The translations under genes were made by a program, and so were the position numbers. The notes under the pieces were generated by a model. The model was given only the letters and a program-made list of their open reading frames with translations. It was not told the origin of the DNA and did no database searches. Below, in pieces: positions 1 to 7,385 of a stretch of 23,745 nucleotides of DNA (the stretch's first letter is position 1; each line of letters begins with the position of its first letter). The stretch comes from Bacillota bacterium. Lineage in GTDB: Bacteria; Bacillota; Clostridia; Christensenellales; Aristaeellaceae. The stretch is taken from contig JAEWRJ010000173.1 in assembly GCA_023460055.1 (NCBI GenBank), positions 1-23,745 on the forward strand, read 5' to 3'.

Positions 1-27
1 CCCTGTGTTATGCTTCTTCTGATCCAT
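1..27 (-). CDS. 5' end of a divergent gene (partial)
   Basis: Read leftward, an ATG at 27 opens a frame of nine codons (MDQKKHNTG) that runs off the window. A GGAGAG ribosome binding site lies at 35-40 on the plus strand as CTCTCC, about seven bases upstream of the ATG. Nothing can be said about function. The call rests only on start codon and ribosome binding site, so the gene could be spurious. Confidence 0.35.
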
Positions 28-152
28 TTTGATTCTCTCCAGTCGCTTTTGTCTTCAACACTAAGCATAACTGGTTTGATCCCTTAATGGATCACTTTTT
101 ATGGGCAACTCATTTTACAACTCACCGCCTGGACCTGGCATCCGCGCCGTTC

Positions 153-181
153 TTGACAGGCCATGTGCCCGAAGGTATAGT
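153..181 (+). promoter_or_regulatory. sigma-A promoter of the membrane/peptidase operon
   Basis: TTGACA at 153-158 matches the -35 consensus fully. A 17-base spacer follows, then TATAGT at 176-181 (five of six -10 matches). It points toward the gene starting at 271 and leaves a leader of roughly 80 bases. No other gene is seen between 28 and 270. Confidence 0.75.
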
Positions 182-270
182 ACAACCGGATGTTATTCAC
201 GGCGGCGCTATCAATCTTCGTGATCATACACGGCGGTTTCGAGGCGCGGGCCGGTCAATAGGAGGCACAT

Positions 271-993
271 ATGGAGTTCTCGGTCAACCACCCCTTTATC
301 TATCTGGTATCGGGCATCGTGGTGCTGTTCGTCATCGCGCAGTCAGTCTTCTTTCTGGTCAAAGCCATAAAAAGGGCCGGGCAGCTGGGCATCGCCGGGG
401 CCACCATCCGCAAGACCATCTTTTCAAGCGCCTTGTTTTCAGTCGCGCCCGCGGTCAGCATTCTGGTGGGCGTGATCACGCTGAGCAAGTTCATCGGCTT
501 GCCGCTGCCCTGGCTGCGGCTGAGCGTGCTGGGCGCTGTGACCTATGAGCTGCCGGCTGCCACCATCGCGGCAGGCGCGATGGGCGCTTCTGTGACGCAG
601 ACCATCACGCAGGCGCAGACCTTTTCCGTGATCATCTGGGTAATGACCCTGGGTATCCTCTCCGGCCTGGTCATTGTGATCTTCGGCCTGAAGAAGATAC
701 AAAGCGGCGTGACCCGACTGTCGGGCCAGGATAAGCGCTGGGGCGAGATCCTGTCTGACAGCCTCTTTCTGGGCATGATCAGCGCGTTTGTGGGCTTCCT
801 GTTTGCCGATATCAGGAGCGGCCTGCCCGGCCTCATCCCCATCGCCGTGGCGTTTTCGTCGGCTTTGCTGATGGCGCTGTGCGGCATCCTGATCAAGGTA
901 TTCAAATGGACGTGGCTTGAGCAGTATGCCATGCCCGTCTGCATGCTGGGCGCGATGGCGCTGAGCCTGCCGATCACCGCCCTGATGAGCTGA
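271..993 (+). CDS. DUF5058-type polytopic membrane protein
   Basis: A 240-residue hydrophobic protein with about six membrane segments (roughly residues 9-30, 51-72, 118-140, 163-182, 187-210, 218-238). It resembles the DUF5058 family, often encoded next to a second small membrane protein and an M20 peptidase in Clostridia. A GGAGG ribosome binding site at 261-265 supports the ATG at 271. The stop codon overlaps the ribosome binding site of the next gene, so the two are co-transcribed. Inference: the two membrane proteins form a transporter or channel, perhaps for the peptide or acyl-amino-acid substrate of the peptidase. The substrate is unknown. The family name is from recognition, not a search. 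Confidence 0.8.
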   Translation: MEFSVNHPFIYLVSGIVVLFVIAQSVFFLVKAIKRAGQLGIAGATIRKTIFSSALFSVAPAVSILVGVITLSKFIGLPLPWLRLSVLGAVTYELPAATIAAGAMGASVTQTITQAQTFSVIIWVMTLGILSGLVIVIFGLKKIQSGVTRLSGQDKRWGEILSDSLFLGMISAFVGFLFADIRSGLPGLIPIAVAFSSALLMALCGILIKVFKWTWLEQYAMPVCMLGAMALSLPITALMS

Positions 994-1006
994 GGAGGAT
1001 ACAGCG

Positions 1007-1717
1007 ATGAAAAGAAATAAAACATCTGTTCAGAATGTCTCAGCCTATGAGCGCAGCGTGCACCTGCAGGGCCGCGTCTGGGACAGCATGGCCCTGGCAC
1101 TGATGCTGATGGCCCCGGCCGCGATCTGCATTTATTTTGATGCCTGGCCGCCGCTGACCGCGGTGCTCAAGGCGCTCCTGGGCGTCGCGCCTATGTATTG
1201 GACGGTCGGTGTGATCGAGGTGCTGACCTTTGTGCCGATGCTGGGCACCGGCGGCTCCTATCTGGGCTTTGTGACCGGCAACCTCACCAATTTAAAGGTC
1301 CCGGCGGCTCTCAACGCCATGCAGGCGGCCCATGTCAAGGCCGGCAGCGAAGAGGGGGATGTGATCTCCACCATCGCCATCGCGGCCAGCTCCATCGTGA
1401 CCACCCTGATCATCGCCCTTGGCGTGCTGCTGCTTAATTATCTGCGGCCCTTGCTTGAACCGCCCGCCCTCAAGCCCGCCTTTGACAACATTCTCCCCGC
1501 CATGTTTGGCGCTTTGGGCGTTGTGTTTATCAGCAAAAATCCCAAAATCGCCGTTGCGCCGCTGATCGTCATGGTGGCGCTGTTCACCCTGATCCCGGGC
1601 CTGTCATCCAGCGTAAGCGTCCTGGTGCCTGTCGGCGCCCTGATCGCAATCGGCATCGCCCGCGTCCTGTATAAAAAGGGCATGCTGGATAAGAAGCCCG
1701 CGGGAAAGGCAGGCTGA
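1007..1717 (+). CDS. Polytopic membrane protein, probable partner of the upstream gene
   Basis: A 236-residue protein with a short charged N-terminus and about six membrane segments (roughly 27-44, 66-90, 119-144, 160-177, 180-198, 203-222). The loop around residues 78-98 is rich in glycine and asparagine (GTGGSYLGFVTGN), which suggests a pore or substrate-binding re-entrant segment; this is inference. A GAGGAGG ribosome binding site at 992-998 supports the ATG. It lies 13 bases after the first membrane gene and one base before the peptidase gene, so the three form one operon. I do not recognise a characterised transporter family. Confidence 0.75.
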   Translation: MKRNKTSVQNVSAYERSVHLQGRVWDSMALALMLMAPAAICIYFDAWPPLTAVLKALLGVAPMYWTVGVIEVLTFVPMLGTGGSYLGFVTGNLTNLKVPAALNAMQAAHVKAGSEEGDVISTIAIAASSIVTTLIIALGVLLLNYLRPLLEPPALKPAFDNILPAMFGALGVVFISKNPKIAVAPLIVMVALFTLIPGLSSSVSVLVPVGALIAIGIARVLYKKGMLDKKPAGKAG

Positions 1718-1718
1718 T

Positions 1719-3158
1719 ATGCCCATTCTGTGGATCATCCCGGCCGTGGCCGCGCTGTTTCTTCTCTATATCTTCATCCGGGCGGCGCGGTTCGTGCCGG
1801 CAATGGAAGCGGGCGCGGCAGCGCCCCAGCCCGTGGAAGCGGACGAAAAGGCTTTAGGTGAGCATCTGGGGGAAATGCTCCGCCGAAAAACAGTCAGCTA
1901 CGCGGAGGAGGGACTTGCCGATCAGGCGCAGTTTGACAGCTTCAGGGCCCTCTTGAAGGAACTGTATCCAAACGTGTTCAAGCGCTTTGAATGTGAACGC
2001 ATCGGTCATAACGGCCTGCTTCTTCGGCTGGAAGGTCAGGGAAAAGCGGAACCATCCGTTCTGATGGCCCACTACGATGTGGTGCCTGCCGATCAAGCCG
2101 AGTGGAACGTGCCTGCCTTTGAGGGGCTGATCAGGGACGGAGAGGTCTGGGGGCGCGGGGCTGTCGATACCAAGTGCACCGTGCTGGGCATCATGGAAGC
2201 CGCGGAGGCCTTGGCCAGGGAAGGCTTCATCCCCAAAGGAGACCTGTACATCTCCCTGGGCGGGGATGAGGAATGCCTGGGGACGGACGCGTCCGCCATT
2301 GTGGATGCCCTGAAGCTGCGAGGTGTCAGGCCGGGTTTTGTATTGGATGAAGGCGGCGCCGTGGTGGAGAACGTGTTCCCCGGCGTGGCAAAGCCCGCGG
2401 CGCTCATCGGCATCGCCGAAAAGGGCAGCGTGTTCCTGGATATCACCGCAGCGGGAAAGAGCGGCCACGCCAGCGCCCCGCCCGCCAGGCAGGCCGTCGG
2501 CGTGCTGGCGGATGCCCTGCGGCGCGTGGTGAACAAGCCCATGCCCTTCACCTTGACCGGGCCGGCACTGGAGCTGTTTGATACCCTGGGCAGGCACTCG
2601 ACCTTCCTGTACAGGATCATATTCGCCAACCTGAACATATTCGCCCCCGTACTTGACCTCATCTGCAGGAAATCGGGCGGGGAACTCAACGCGCTGGTGC
2701 GCACAACGGCGGCGCTGACCCGCCTGTCCGCCGCGGATGCCTACAATGTGCTGCCAAATGTTGCCAAGGCGGGGATCAACCTGCGGCTGATCCCCGGGGA
2801 CACGATTGCGGACGCAGCCGGCCGGATAGAGAAAGCGATCGGTGATGCGCAGGTGAAGGTGGAGGTGCGAAACGGCAGCGAGCCTTCGAAGGTATCGCTC
2901 ACCGGAGGAGAACCCTGGGATCGCCTCAAGGCTGCAATCAGGCAGACCTACCCCGAAGCCATTGTATCCCCCTATCTGATGGTGGCCGCCAGCGACAGCC
3001 GGCATTTCTGCCGCGTCAGCGACCATGTCTACCGCTTTTCCGGCATGCCGCTCAGCCGGGATCAGCGGGGCATGATCCACGGGAAGGATGAGCGCGTTCT
3101 CCTGAAGCTGCTGCCCGATCTGACGCGGTTCTATGTCAGGGTCATGCGGCAGTGCTGA
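1719..3158 (+). CDS. M20-family zinc metallopeptidase/amidohydrolase, membrane-anchored
   Basis: A 479-residue protein. Residues 3-20 form one hydrophobic segment, likely a membrane anchor. The M20 zinc site is clear: His118 and Asp120 in MAHYDVVPAD, bridging Asp150 in GRGAVDTK, catalytic/ligand Glu184-Glu185 in GGDEECLG, Asp210 in FVLDEGG, and a C-terminal His429 in SDSRHF. The dimerisation-domain signature SGHASAPP lies at 248-255. The layout resembles the carboxypeptidase S/PM20D1 branch, which cleaves peptides or N-acyl amino acids. The ATG starts one base after the stop of the preceding gene and has only a weak ribosome binding site, so translation is probably coupled. The exact substrate cannot be read from the sequence. 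Confidence 0.9.
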   Translation: MPILWIIPAVAALFLLYIFIRAARFVPAMEAGAAAPQPVEADEKALGEHLGEMLRRKTVSYAEEGLADQAQFDSFRALLKELYPNVFKRFECERIGHNGLLLRLEGQGKAEPSVLMAHYDVVPADQAEWNVPAFEGLIRDGEVWGRGAVDTKCTVLGIMEAAEALAREGFIPKGDLYISLGGDEECLGTDASAIVDALKLRGVRPGFVLDEGGAVVENVFPGVAKPAALIGIAEKGSVFLDITAAGKSGHASAPPARQAVGVLADALRRVVNKPMPFTLTGPALELFDTLGRHSTFLYRIIFANLNIFAPVLDLICRKSGGELNALVRTTAALTRLSAADAYNVLPNVAKAGINLRLIPGDTIADAAGRIEKAIGDAQVKVEVRNGSEPSKVSLTGGEPWDRLKAAIRQTYPEAIVSPYLMVAASDSRHFCRVSDHVYRFSGMPLSRDQRGMIHGKDERVLLKLLPDLTRFYVRVMRQC

Positions 3159-3183
3159 AGGGATATTCCTAATACTCCAATGC

Positions 3184-3212
3184 AGAAGGCTGCCATATGG
3201 CAGCCTTCTTTT
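3184..3212 (+). terminator. Intrinsic terminator of the peptidase operon
   Basis: A perfect palindrome with 13-base halves (left half AGAAGGCTGCCAT) is followed by TTTT. The first half begins 26 bases after the peptidase stop codon. It marks the end of the chromosomal operon. Confidence 0.9.
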
Positions 3213-3445
3213 AAACAATTGCTCTTATACTGATGAGTGTGACGATGCAGATTACGTGATAAATAGGGGTTGTGTGCAGGAAGTGGCCGGGAAGGGCCGG
3301 GAAGGCCTGGGATATCAAGGGGTTTGGCGGTTTTTTGGGTGGTGGCGGGGCTGCCGAGAAAATGCACAATGCGTGTGAAACGAAAACGAGCGGGCGCCTG
3401 GTGATGGCCTCGCTCTTTATTTTTGCGCGGCGGGTGGGTTTTGTG
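3213..3445. other. Non-coding stretch, possible host-prophage boundary zone
   Basis: No credible gene with a ribosome binding site is seen on either strand. The DNA is G-rich on the plus strand in 3270-3360. It separates the chromosomal operon from the leftward secreted-protein gene. It could hold the prophage left end, but no transposase-site pattern is visible here apart from the repeats starting at 3446. Confidence 0.4.
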
Positions 3446-3474
3446 GTTAACGGTGTTTAACGGCGTTTAACGCC
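3446..3474 (+). repeat. Three TTAACG repeats at 10-bp spacing
   Basis: GTTAACGGT, GTTTAACGGC and GTTTAACGCC follow one another at helical-turn spacing. The last copy includes the stop codon of the leftward gene (complement of 3467-3469). Such phasing suggests a protein-binding site. A related palindrome, CGTTTAAC-GGC-GTTAAACG, lies at 16871-16889 just before the terminase. Function unknown. Confidence 0.5.
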
Positions 3475-4012
3475 TGAAAAATTCCGCGGTCACTGTGCGG
3501 TCGCTATAGTAGAAAGCGTAGTTCTCCATGCGGAACGGATTCTCTTTCGTGGAAGCGTAGATCGCCTGGATATCAGCTGTCGCCGTGTCTAAGCAGCCTT
3601 TGCCAACCTGATCATAAAACCGGTCTGTAGAAGGGGGCCTACCGAACGCGTAAACGAAAGATACAAGGTACTGCAGGCTTTCTTTAAAATCTGCATCATC
3701 ATCGTCTGGAAGCGAAAATACGGCGTATTTCACGCCGTTTTTGTCGTCTGTACTCAGAGTTACGTATTTTAGGCTTATTATGCTGCCTATATCCAACATA
3801 ACGTCGCTGTACGATTCGATATCTACACCGAGCTTGTGAGCCCTCACTATATAATATAGAAGGAACTCGTGAGACGAGATCGGCGTGCCGTGCGTAACGG
3901 CCTCAACAAAGCCCTTCCTGTATGCCTCAGAGTCCGTAGGATCCGAGGCGTAGGCGGTGCATATGGAGGCGATCAGCAGCAGAGACACTACCAGGGAGAG
4001 GGCCTTTTTCAT
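3467..4012 (-). CDS. Secreted protein of unknown function (possible lysogenic-conversion gene)
   Basis: A 181-residue protein with a typical signal peptide: MKK, hydrophobic residues 4-20, and likely cleavage after AYA (about residue 22). The mature part is acidic with a DDDDAD run and no lipobox, and I recognise no family. An AGGAG ribosome binding site upstream supports the ATG. The promoter at 4108-4136 drives it. Its AT-richer composition is closer to the repressor gene than to the chromosomal operon. It may be a prophage cargo gene expressed in the lysogen, or a chromosomal gene beside the insertion site. The position of the prophage end decides between these. Confidence 0.7.
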   Translation of the reverse strand: MKKALSLVVSLLLIASICTAYASDPTDSEAYRKGFVEAVTHGTPISSHEFLLYYIVRAHKLGVDIESYSDVMLDIGSIISLKYVTLSTDDKNGVKYAVFSLPDDDDADFKESLQYLVSFVYAFGRPPSTDRFYDQVGKGCLDTATADIQAIYASTKENPFRMENYAFYYSDRTVTAEFFRR

Positions 4013-4060
4013 TTTGAGCTCCTTTCGTGCTTAACGCTGGTGAAACGGTAGTGTTTGAAA

Positions 4061-4173
4061 GAATTAGGCAACTGATAAAAATAATTCGGCAATAGAGAAA
4101 CTGTTGTATTATATAGGAAAATCGAATTGTTTACAATGTGTTGAAGGATTTAGGAATTAGGCAATGTCGGCAA
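4061..4173 (+). promoter_or_regulatory. Four related AATTMGGCAA sites, candidate transposase-binding sites of the prophage left end
   Basis: GAATTAGGCAA occurs at 4061-4071 and 4155-4165, ATAATTCGGCAA at 4081-4092, and the shorter TGTCGGCAA at 4165-4173, all in the same direction. One pair lies near a TG dinucleotide at 4052-4053 (TGTTTGAAAG), and the others about 100 bases inward. In phage Mu, three transposase sites of the left end are arranged in a similar split pattern next to the repressor gene, and the ends begin with TG. Inference only; the right end is not in the window, so the match between ends cannot be tested here. Confidence 0.4.
4108..4136 (-). promoter_or_regulatory. Leftward sigma-A promoter for the secreted-protein gene
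   Basis: On the minus strand TTGTAA (4131-4136) is followed by a 17-base spacer and a perfect TATAAT (4108-4113). It reads toward the gene starting at 4012, leaving a leader of about 90 bases. It lies among the GGCAA repeats. Confidence 0.7.
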
Positions 4174-4213
4174 TGTTTTGTGTATAAACTGGATAAGTGT
4201 GCATAAATATTCA

Positions 4214-4924
4214 TTACTTGCTATGAATGATGTCCACCACCTTTTCGATCGACAAAATATCCTCCGTTTGAACGATCATCGGGGGATATTTTTCGTTTGA
4301 GCTGACCAGTTTAACGGAGCCGTTAAACGTAAAATAGTGCTTGATCGAATACTCTTCAAAGCCGTTTGACGCGGAAAAAAAGACCAGGGCGATATCTCCG
4401 TCCCTGGGTTTGCGGTGACGCTGTACTACTACATAATCGCCGTCGCTTATGTCAGGCATCATGCTGTCCCCCTTGGCTTTGATGACAATAAAACGCTGAT
4501 TATCCATGTATTTTGGATTGATCCTAATGTACTCATCATCAGAAAAGTCGACTTCTATTATTGGTGATCCGGCAGCTGCTACGCCGTCCACGCGCGTCCT
4601 GAATTTATTGGCTGCCTGCTGGGATGGCATCAGGTCAATGAGCGAATACAGGACTTCCATTTCGTGGTTGTCCAGGATCCGGTTAGAAAACGGATTATAG
4701 TTCGGCGTAAAATCCGGATCTTCGCCTATGATGATCGACAAGGACTTTGCCGGAGATACCGCCAGAGCGGTGCAAATAGATATAAATGTTGAGAGTGTCG
4801 GATCACGTCCGTTTTTCTCGATATCGCTGAGGGTGCTCTGTGATACGCCAGCAAGCGTAGCCACTCGGCCTTGAGAAAGGCCGGCTTTCTTGCGGATCGC
4901 AACCAGATAGTCACCTACGGTCAT
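4214..4924 (-). CDS. LexA/CI-type prophage repressor (HTH plus S24 self-cleaving domain)
   Basis: A 236-residue protein. Residues 4-60 form an XRE helix-turn-helix (LSQGRVATLAGVSQSTLSDIEKNG). The C-terminal half is an S24 peptidase: cleavage site Ala118-Gly119 in AAAGSP, nucleophile Ser154 in KGDSMMPDISDGD, and likely general base Lys195 in SIKHY. Proteins of this kind keep the prophage silent and cut themselves on RecA activation, so induction by DNA damage is expected. I chose the ATG at 4924 because the GGAGGG ribosome binding site sits just upstream; an in-frame TTG at 4936 would place that site inside the gene. Phage Mu itself uses a different, non-S24 repressor, so the switch is of lambdoid type. 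Confidence 0.9.
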   Translation of the reverse strand: MTVGDYLVAIRKKAGLSQGRVATLAGVSQSTLSDIEKNGRDPTLSTFISICTALAVSPAKSLSIIIGEDPDFTPNYNPFSNRILDNHEMEVLYSLIDLMPSQQAANKFRTRVDGVAAAGSPIIEVDFSDDEYIRINPKYMDNQRFIVIKAKGDSMMPDISDGDYVVVQRHRKPRDGDIALVFFSASNGFEEYSIKHYFTFNGSVKLVSSNEKYPPMIVQTEDILSIEKVVDIIHSK

Positions 4925-4937
4925 TGCACCCTCCAAA

Positions 4938-5025
4938 TTATCCTTAACAGGATAATATCACTCTTGAAAACAAAATACAACAGAAAAATATCCCTATTGG
5001 GATTGACAAATATCCCTATAGGGAT
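4938..5025. promoter_or_regulatory. Operator cluster of the lysis-lysogeny switch
   Basis: Three dyads share ATCC...GGAT arms: TTATCC-TTAACA-GGATAA at 4938-4955, ATCCC-TATT-GGGAT at 4990-5003, and the perfect ATCCCTATAGGGAT at 5012-5025. A half site ATCCCTA follows at 5032-5038. The second and third are 22 bases apart, two helical turns. The first overlaps the leftward -10, the second touches the rightward -35 and the third fills the rightward spacer. Binding would therefore shut off the early operon and control the repressor itself. Confidence 0.75.
4952..4980 (-). promoter_or_regulatory. Leftward promoter of the repressor gene
   Basis: On the minus strand TTGTAT (4975-4980) and TATTAT (4952-4957) are separated by 17 bases. 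The -10 lies inside the 4938-4955 operator dyad, which suggests autoregulation. The transcript would start only some 20 bases before the repressor ATG. Confidence 0.7.
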
Positions 5026-5031
5026 TATATT
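5003..5031 (+). promoter_or_regulatory. Rightward early promoter
   Basis: TTGACA at 5003-5008 and TATATT at 5026-5031 are 17 bases apart. The spacer contains the perfect operator palindrome 5012-5025. This should start the early operon that carries the Cro-like gene and the transposition genes. Confidence 0.8.
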
Positions 5032-5062
5032 ATCCCTAAACAGATGGAAGGGAGACGGCCAA

Positions 5063-5266
5063 GTGAGAATCAAGGCACTTAGAGAAGAGAAAAAGCTTAC
5101 ACAAAAGCAGCTCTCCATCTTGTCCGGGGTATCGCAAGGCAAGATCTCCGAGTACGAATCAGAAAAAGTGATCCCTCGCGTCGACATCGCTCTCAAGCTG
5201 GCAAAAGCGCTTGAAACGACTGTTGAGGCGATGATGGGCGAATCCCCGATTGAGAGGGCCGGATAA
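5063..5266 (+). CDS. Cro/Ner-like small XRE regulator
   Basis: A 67-residue protein that is almost entirely one XRE helix-turn-helix (KKLTQKQLSILSGVSQGKISEYESEK, about residues 10-35). It is the first gene of the rightward early operon and faces the repressor, the position of cro in lambdoid phages and ner in Mu. I chose GTG at 5063, preceded by AAGGGAG at 5048-5054; the frame is open further upstream but that part overlaps the operators and the repressor gene. Its stop overlaps the transposase start (TAATG). It probably represses the repressor promoter and tempers early transcription. Confidence 0.8.
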   Translation: MRIKALREEKKLTQKQLSILSGVSQGKISEYESEKVIPRVDIALKLAKALETTVEAMMGESPIERAG

Positions 5267-7311
5267 TGGCAACCCGCTATGTCACAACCGCCCAGGCGGC
5301 AGAGCTGATGAATGTGCCCGAACGAACTCTGAGATATCAGATTCAGCAGGGCAAAATTCGCGTGGAAAAGGCTCCAGGTGCCGGTGGCGGGGGCGGGGTC
5401 AAGAACCTCATTGATATAACCAGCCTCCCCCGCGAAGCGCAGCTGCGGTACGCGGCTCTCCAGGATGGGAGCAATAACGGGCAGGTGGATCTGGCGGGGT
5501 ACCGGAGCAAGTTTGGTGAAGAGGGAGAGGCTGAGCTGATGCAGAGACTGGACGCGGTGCGGGAGATGTTGGCCTTTACCCGGCTTGGCCAGGGCAGCCT
5601 GATGGAAAAGCGGGCCGAAGTGGCTGAGCGCCTGGGCGTGAGTGTTGGGACGCTCTACCGCTGGGAGCAAAACTATAAGAAAGAAGCCCTGGGCGGGCTG
5701 ATGGACGCGGTGGAGCGGGCCGATAAGGGTGTGCCCAGGCAGCTGTGCCGGATGGCGCAGGATTTTGTGCATAGCGAGGTCTGCGTCAGCACCAAGCCCA
5801 CGAACCGGGCGGTTTACGGGCGGTTACTGCAGGTAGCCGATCGGCTGGGCCCAGACGCCTGCGCGGTATGCCCCTATAACAAAAACAGCCTGTACCGCGC
5901 GGAGCTGGGGCTTGCCGGCCGGATCGGCCCGGATGACGAGAGCTGCGACCGGCCCCAGGAGGGCATGGTGGTGCCGGCCAGCTACACCACGGTCGACCGC
6001 TACATCAAATCGATCCCGCAGAGCGTGAAGGCCCTGGGCCGCCACGGCGTGAAATACTGGGAAGCCCAGCACATGCCCAAGGCGCTGCGCGCCAAGCCGG
6101 AAAAGGTCAACGAGGTGTGGTTTGGCGATCATCATGAGTTTGATTTGTTCGTCAAAATGCCGGACGGCCGCGTGATGAGGCCGTGGTTGACCGCCTGGAT
6201 GGATGCATGCAGCGGCGTTATCTCCGGATGGGCCCTCAGCGTGCAGCCAAACGGCGACACGATCGCCGAGAGTTTGACGCGCGGCATCGGCCGCACAGTG
6301 GGCAGCCCGTTCTGGGGCGCTCCCTTGATGCTCTACATCGACAACGGCAAGGATTACCGGAGCCACCGTATGGAGGGCGACGGCCAGCGGGATTACAGCA
6401 TCGGCCAGCTCAACATCGACTTCGGTGCCGAAAACGCGCTGCTGAAGACCCTGGGCATCGGCGTGACGCACGCCATCCCCTACCGCGCCTGGTCAAAAAC
6501 CATTGAGCGGATGTTTGGCACGATCGAGCGCCGCTTCATCCAGGGTATTCTGCCCGGCTGGTGCGGGCACACGCCGACGGCGCGGCCGGAGAACCTGAGC
6601 CAGGAGATCCGCGAGGGCAAGATTCTGAGCTATGACGAGTTCTGCGCCTACTTTGTGAACAAGGTGCTGCCCGGATACCACGCCCTGGCCAGCGAAGACG
6701 GCCGCAGCCCGATGGATATCTACCAAAACAGCGCCAAAGCCCGCGGAGACGAGACGGTGAGTTGGGCGGTGCTCTCGATGGTGCGGGAAAACCGCGAACA
6801 GAGGCGCGTCGGCACGATCGGCATCAAGTTCGGCGGGAAGATCTACAACGATCCGGCCCTGGCCGACTACATCGGCGAATATGTCACCGTGCTCTACAGC
6901 AGCCGGCAGACCGAGAGCATCGGCGTGATGGCCGGCCACAAGTACATCTGCGAAGCCTGGGAGGCCGAGAGGCTGCAGCTGGTGGGCGAAGATCCGGAAA
7001 AGCTGGAAGAGCACATGAGCCGCCAGCAGACCGCCAAGCGCAAGGCGCGGGCCGCGCTGCAGCTGCCGGTGGAGCGGATCCGCAGGCTGCATGACCTGGT
7101 GATGGAGCAGCCGGATATCGACACCGCCGCCACGATCACGACCGTTGTGCACGAGCGCGCCTTCCGTGACCAGCAGGCGGCCAAGGCCCAGGGCGCGAAG
7201 GAGCGCGGAGAGCGTAGCGCCGAGGAGCTGGCGACGGCCAGGAAGATCAAGGCGGAGCTCACGCGCAGCGGCAATGAGATGATCGAGATGCTGCGGGCGG
7301 CGGAAGGGTAA
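5266..7311 (+). CDS. Mu-type DDE transposase (MuA-like)
   Basis: A 681-residue protein close in size to MuA (663). The N-terminus has a helix-turn-helix like the end-binding winged helix of MuA (TTAQAAELMNVPERTLRYQI, residues 7-26), and a second helix-turn-helix lies near 124-133 (LGVSVGTLYRW). The catalytic core has the DDE residues: Asp288 in WFGDHHEFD, Asp359 in YIDNGKD, and Glu414 in SKTIERMFG. The spacings of 71 and 55 compare with 67 and 56 in MuA. The C-terminal region (about 520-590) fits the beta-barrel of Mu transposases, followed by a charged helical tail that in MuA contacts MuB and ClpX. It would integrate the phage and drive replicative transposition. Its start is coupled to the Cro-like gene. 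Confidence 0.95.
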   Translation: MATRYVTTAQAAELMNVPERTLRYQIQQGKIRVEKAPGAGGGGGVKNLIDITSLPREAQLRYAALQDGSNNGQVDLAGYRSKFGEEGEAELMQRLDAVREMLAFTRLGQGSLMEKRAEVAERLGVSVGTLYRWEQNYKKEALGGLMDAVERADKGVPRQLCRMAQDFVHSEVCVSTKPTNRAVYGRLLQVADRLGPDACAVCPYNKNSLYRAELGLAGRIGPDDESCDRPQEGMVVPASYTTVDRYIKSIPQSVKALGRHGVKYWEAQHMPKALRAKPEKVNEVWFGDHHEFDLFVKMPDGRVMRPWLTAWMDACSGVISGWALSVQPNGDTIAESLTRGIGRTVGSPFWGAPLMLYIDNGKDYRSHRMEGDGQRDYSIGQLNIDFGAENALLKTLGIGVTHAIPYRAWSKTIERMFGTIERRFIQGILPGWCGHTPTARPENLSQEIREGKILSYDEFCAYFVNKVLPGYHALASEDGRSPMDIYQNSAKARGDETVSWAVLSMVRENREQRRVGTIGIKFGGKIYNDPALADYIGEYVTVLYSSRQTESIGVMAGHKYICEAWEAERLQLVGEDPEKLEEHMSRQQTAKRKARAALQLPVERIRRLHDLVMEQPDIDTAATITTVVHERAFRDQQAAKAQGAKERGERSAEELATARKIKAELTRSGNEMIEMLRAAEG

Positions 7312-7312
7312 G

Positions 7313-7374
7313 GGCGCTTCGCGCCAATGCGGAATGCGTAATGCTGAATGCTGAATGCTGAATGCTGAATGCGG
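7313..7374 (+). repeat. Hairpin plus heptamer array 1 (7 units)
   Basis: The hairpin GGCGC-TTC-GCGCC (7313-7325) begins two bases after the transposase stop. It abuts seven heptamers at 7326-7374: AATGCGG, AATGCGT, four AATGCTG, AATGCGG. The ribosome binding site GGGAGGT of the next gene overlaps the final unit. This is the longest array in the window and the first in the phage. Confidence 0.9.
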
Positions 7375-7385
7375 GAGGTACGGCG

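Noticed and set aside
87..548. Plus-strand frame overlapping the promoter and the first membrane gene
   Set aside because: No ribosome binding site, and the sequence is low in recognisable structure; the frame from 271 is far better supported.
1854..3218. Long minus-strand frame of 454 codons
   Set aside because: It is opposite the M20 peptidase, whose motifs and catalytic residues are clear, and has no ribosome binding site; a GC-bias shadow.
3272..3460. Short plus-strand frame in the boundary zone
   Set aside because: No ribosome binding site and glycine-rich random-looking sequence.
4871..5062. Upstream extension of the Cro-like gene
   Set aside because: It would run through the promoters and operators and overlap the repressor gene; GTG at 5063 has the ribosome binding site.
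7326..7374. CRISPR array
   Set aside because: The units are 7 bases with no spacers, and there are no cas genes.
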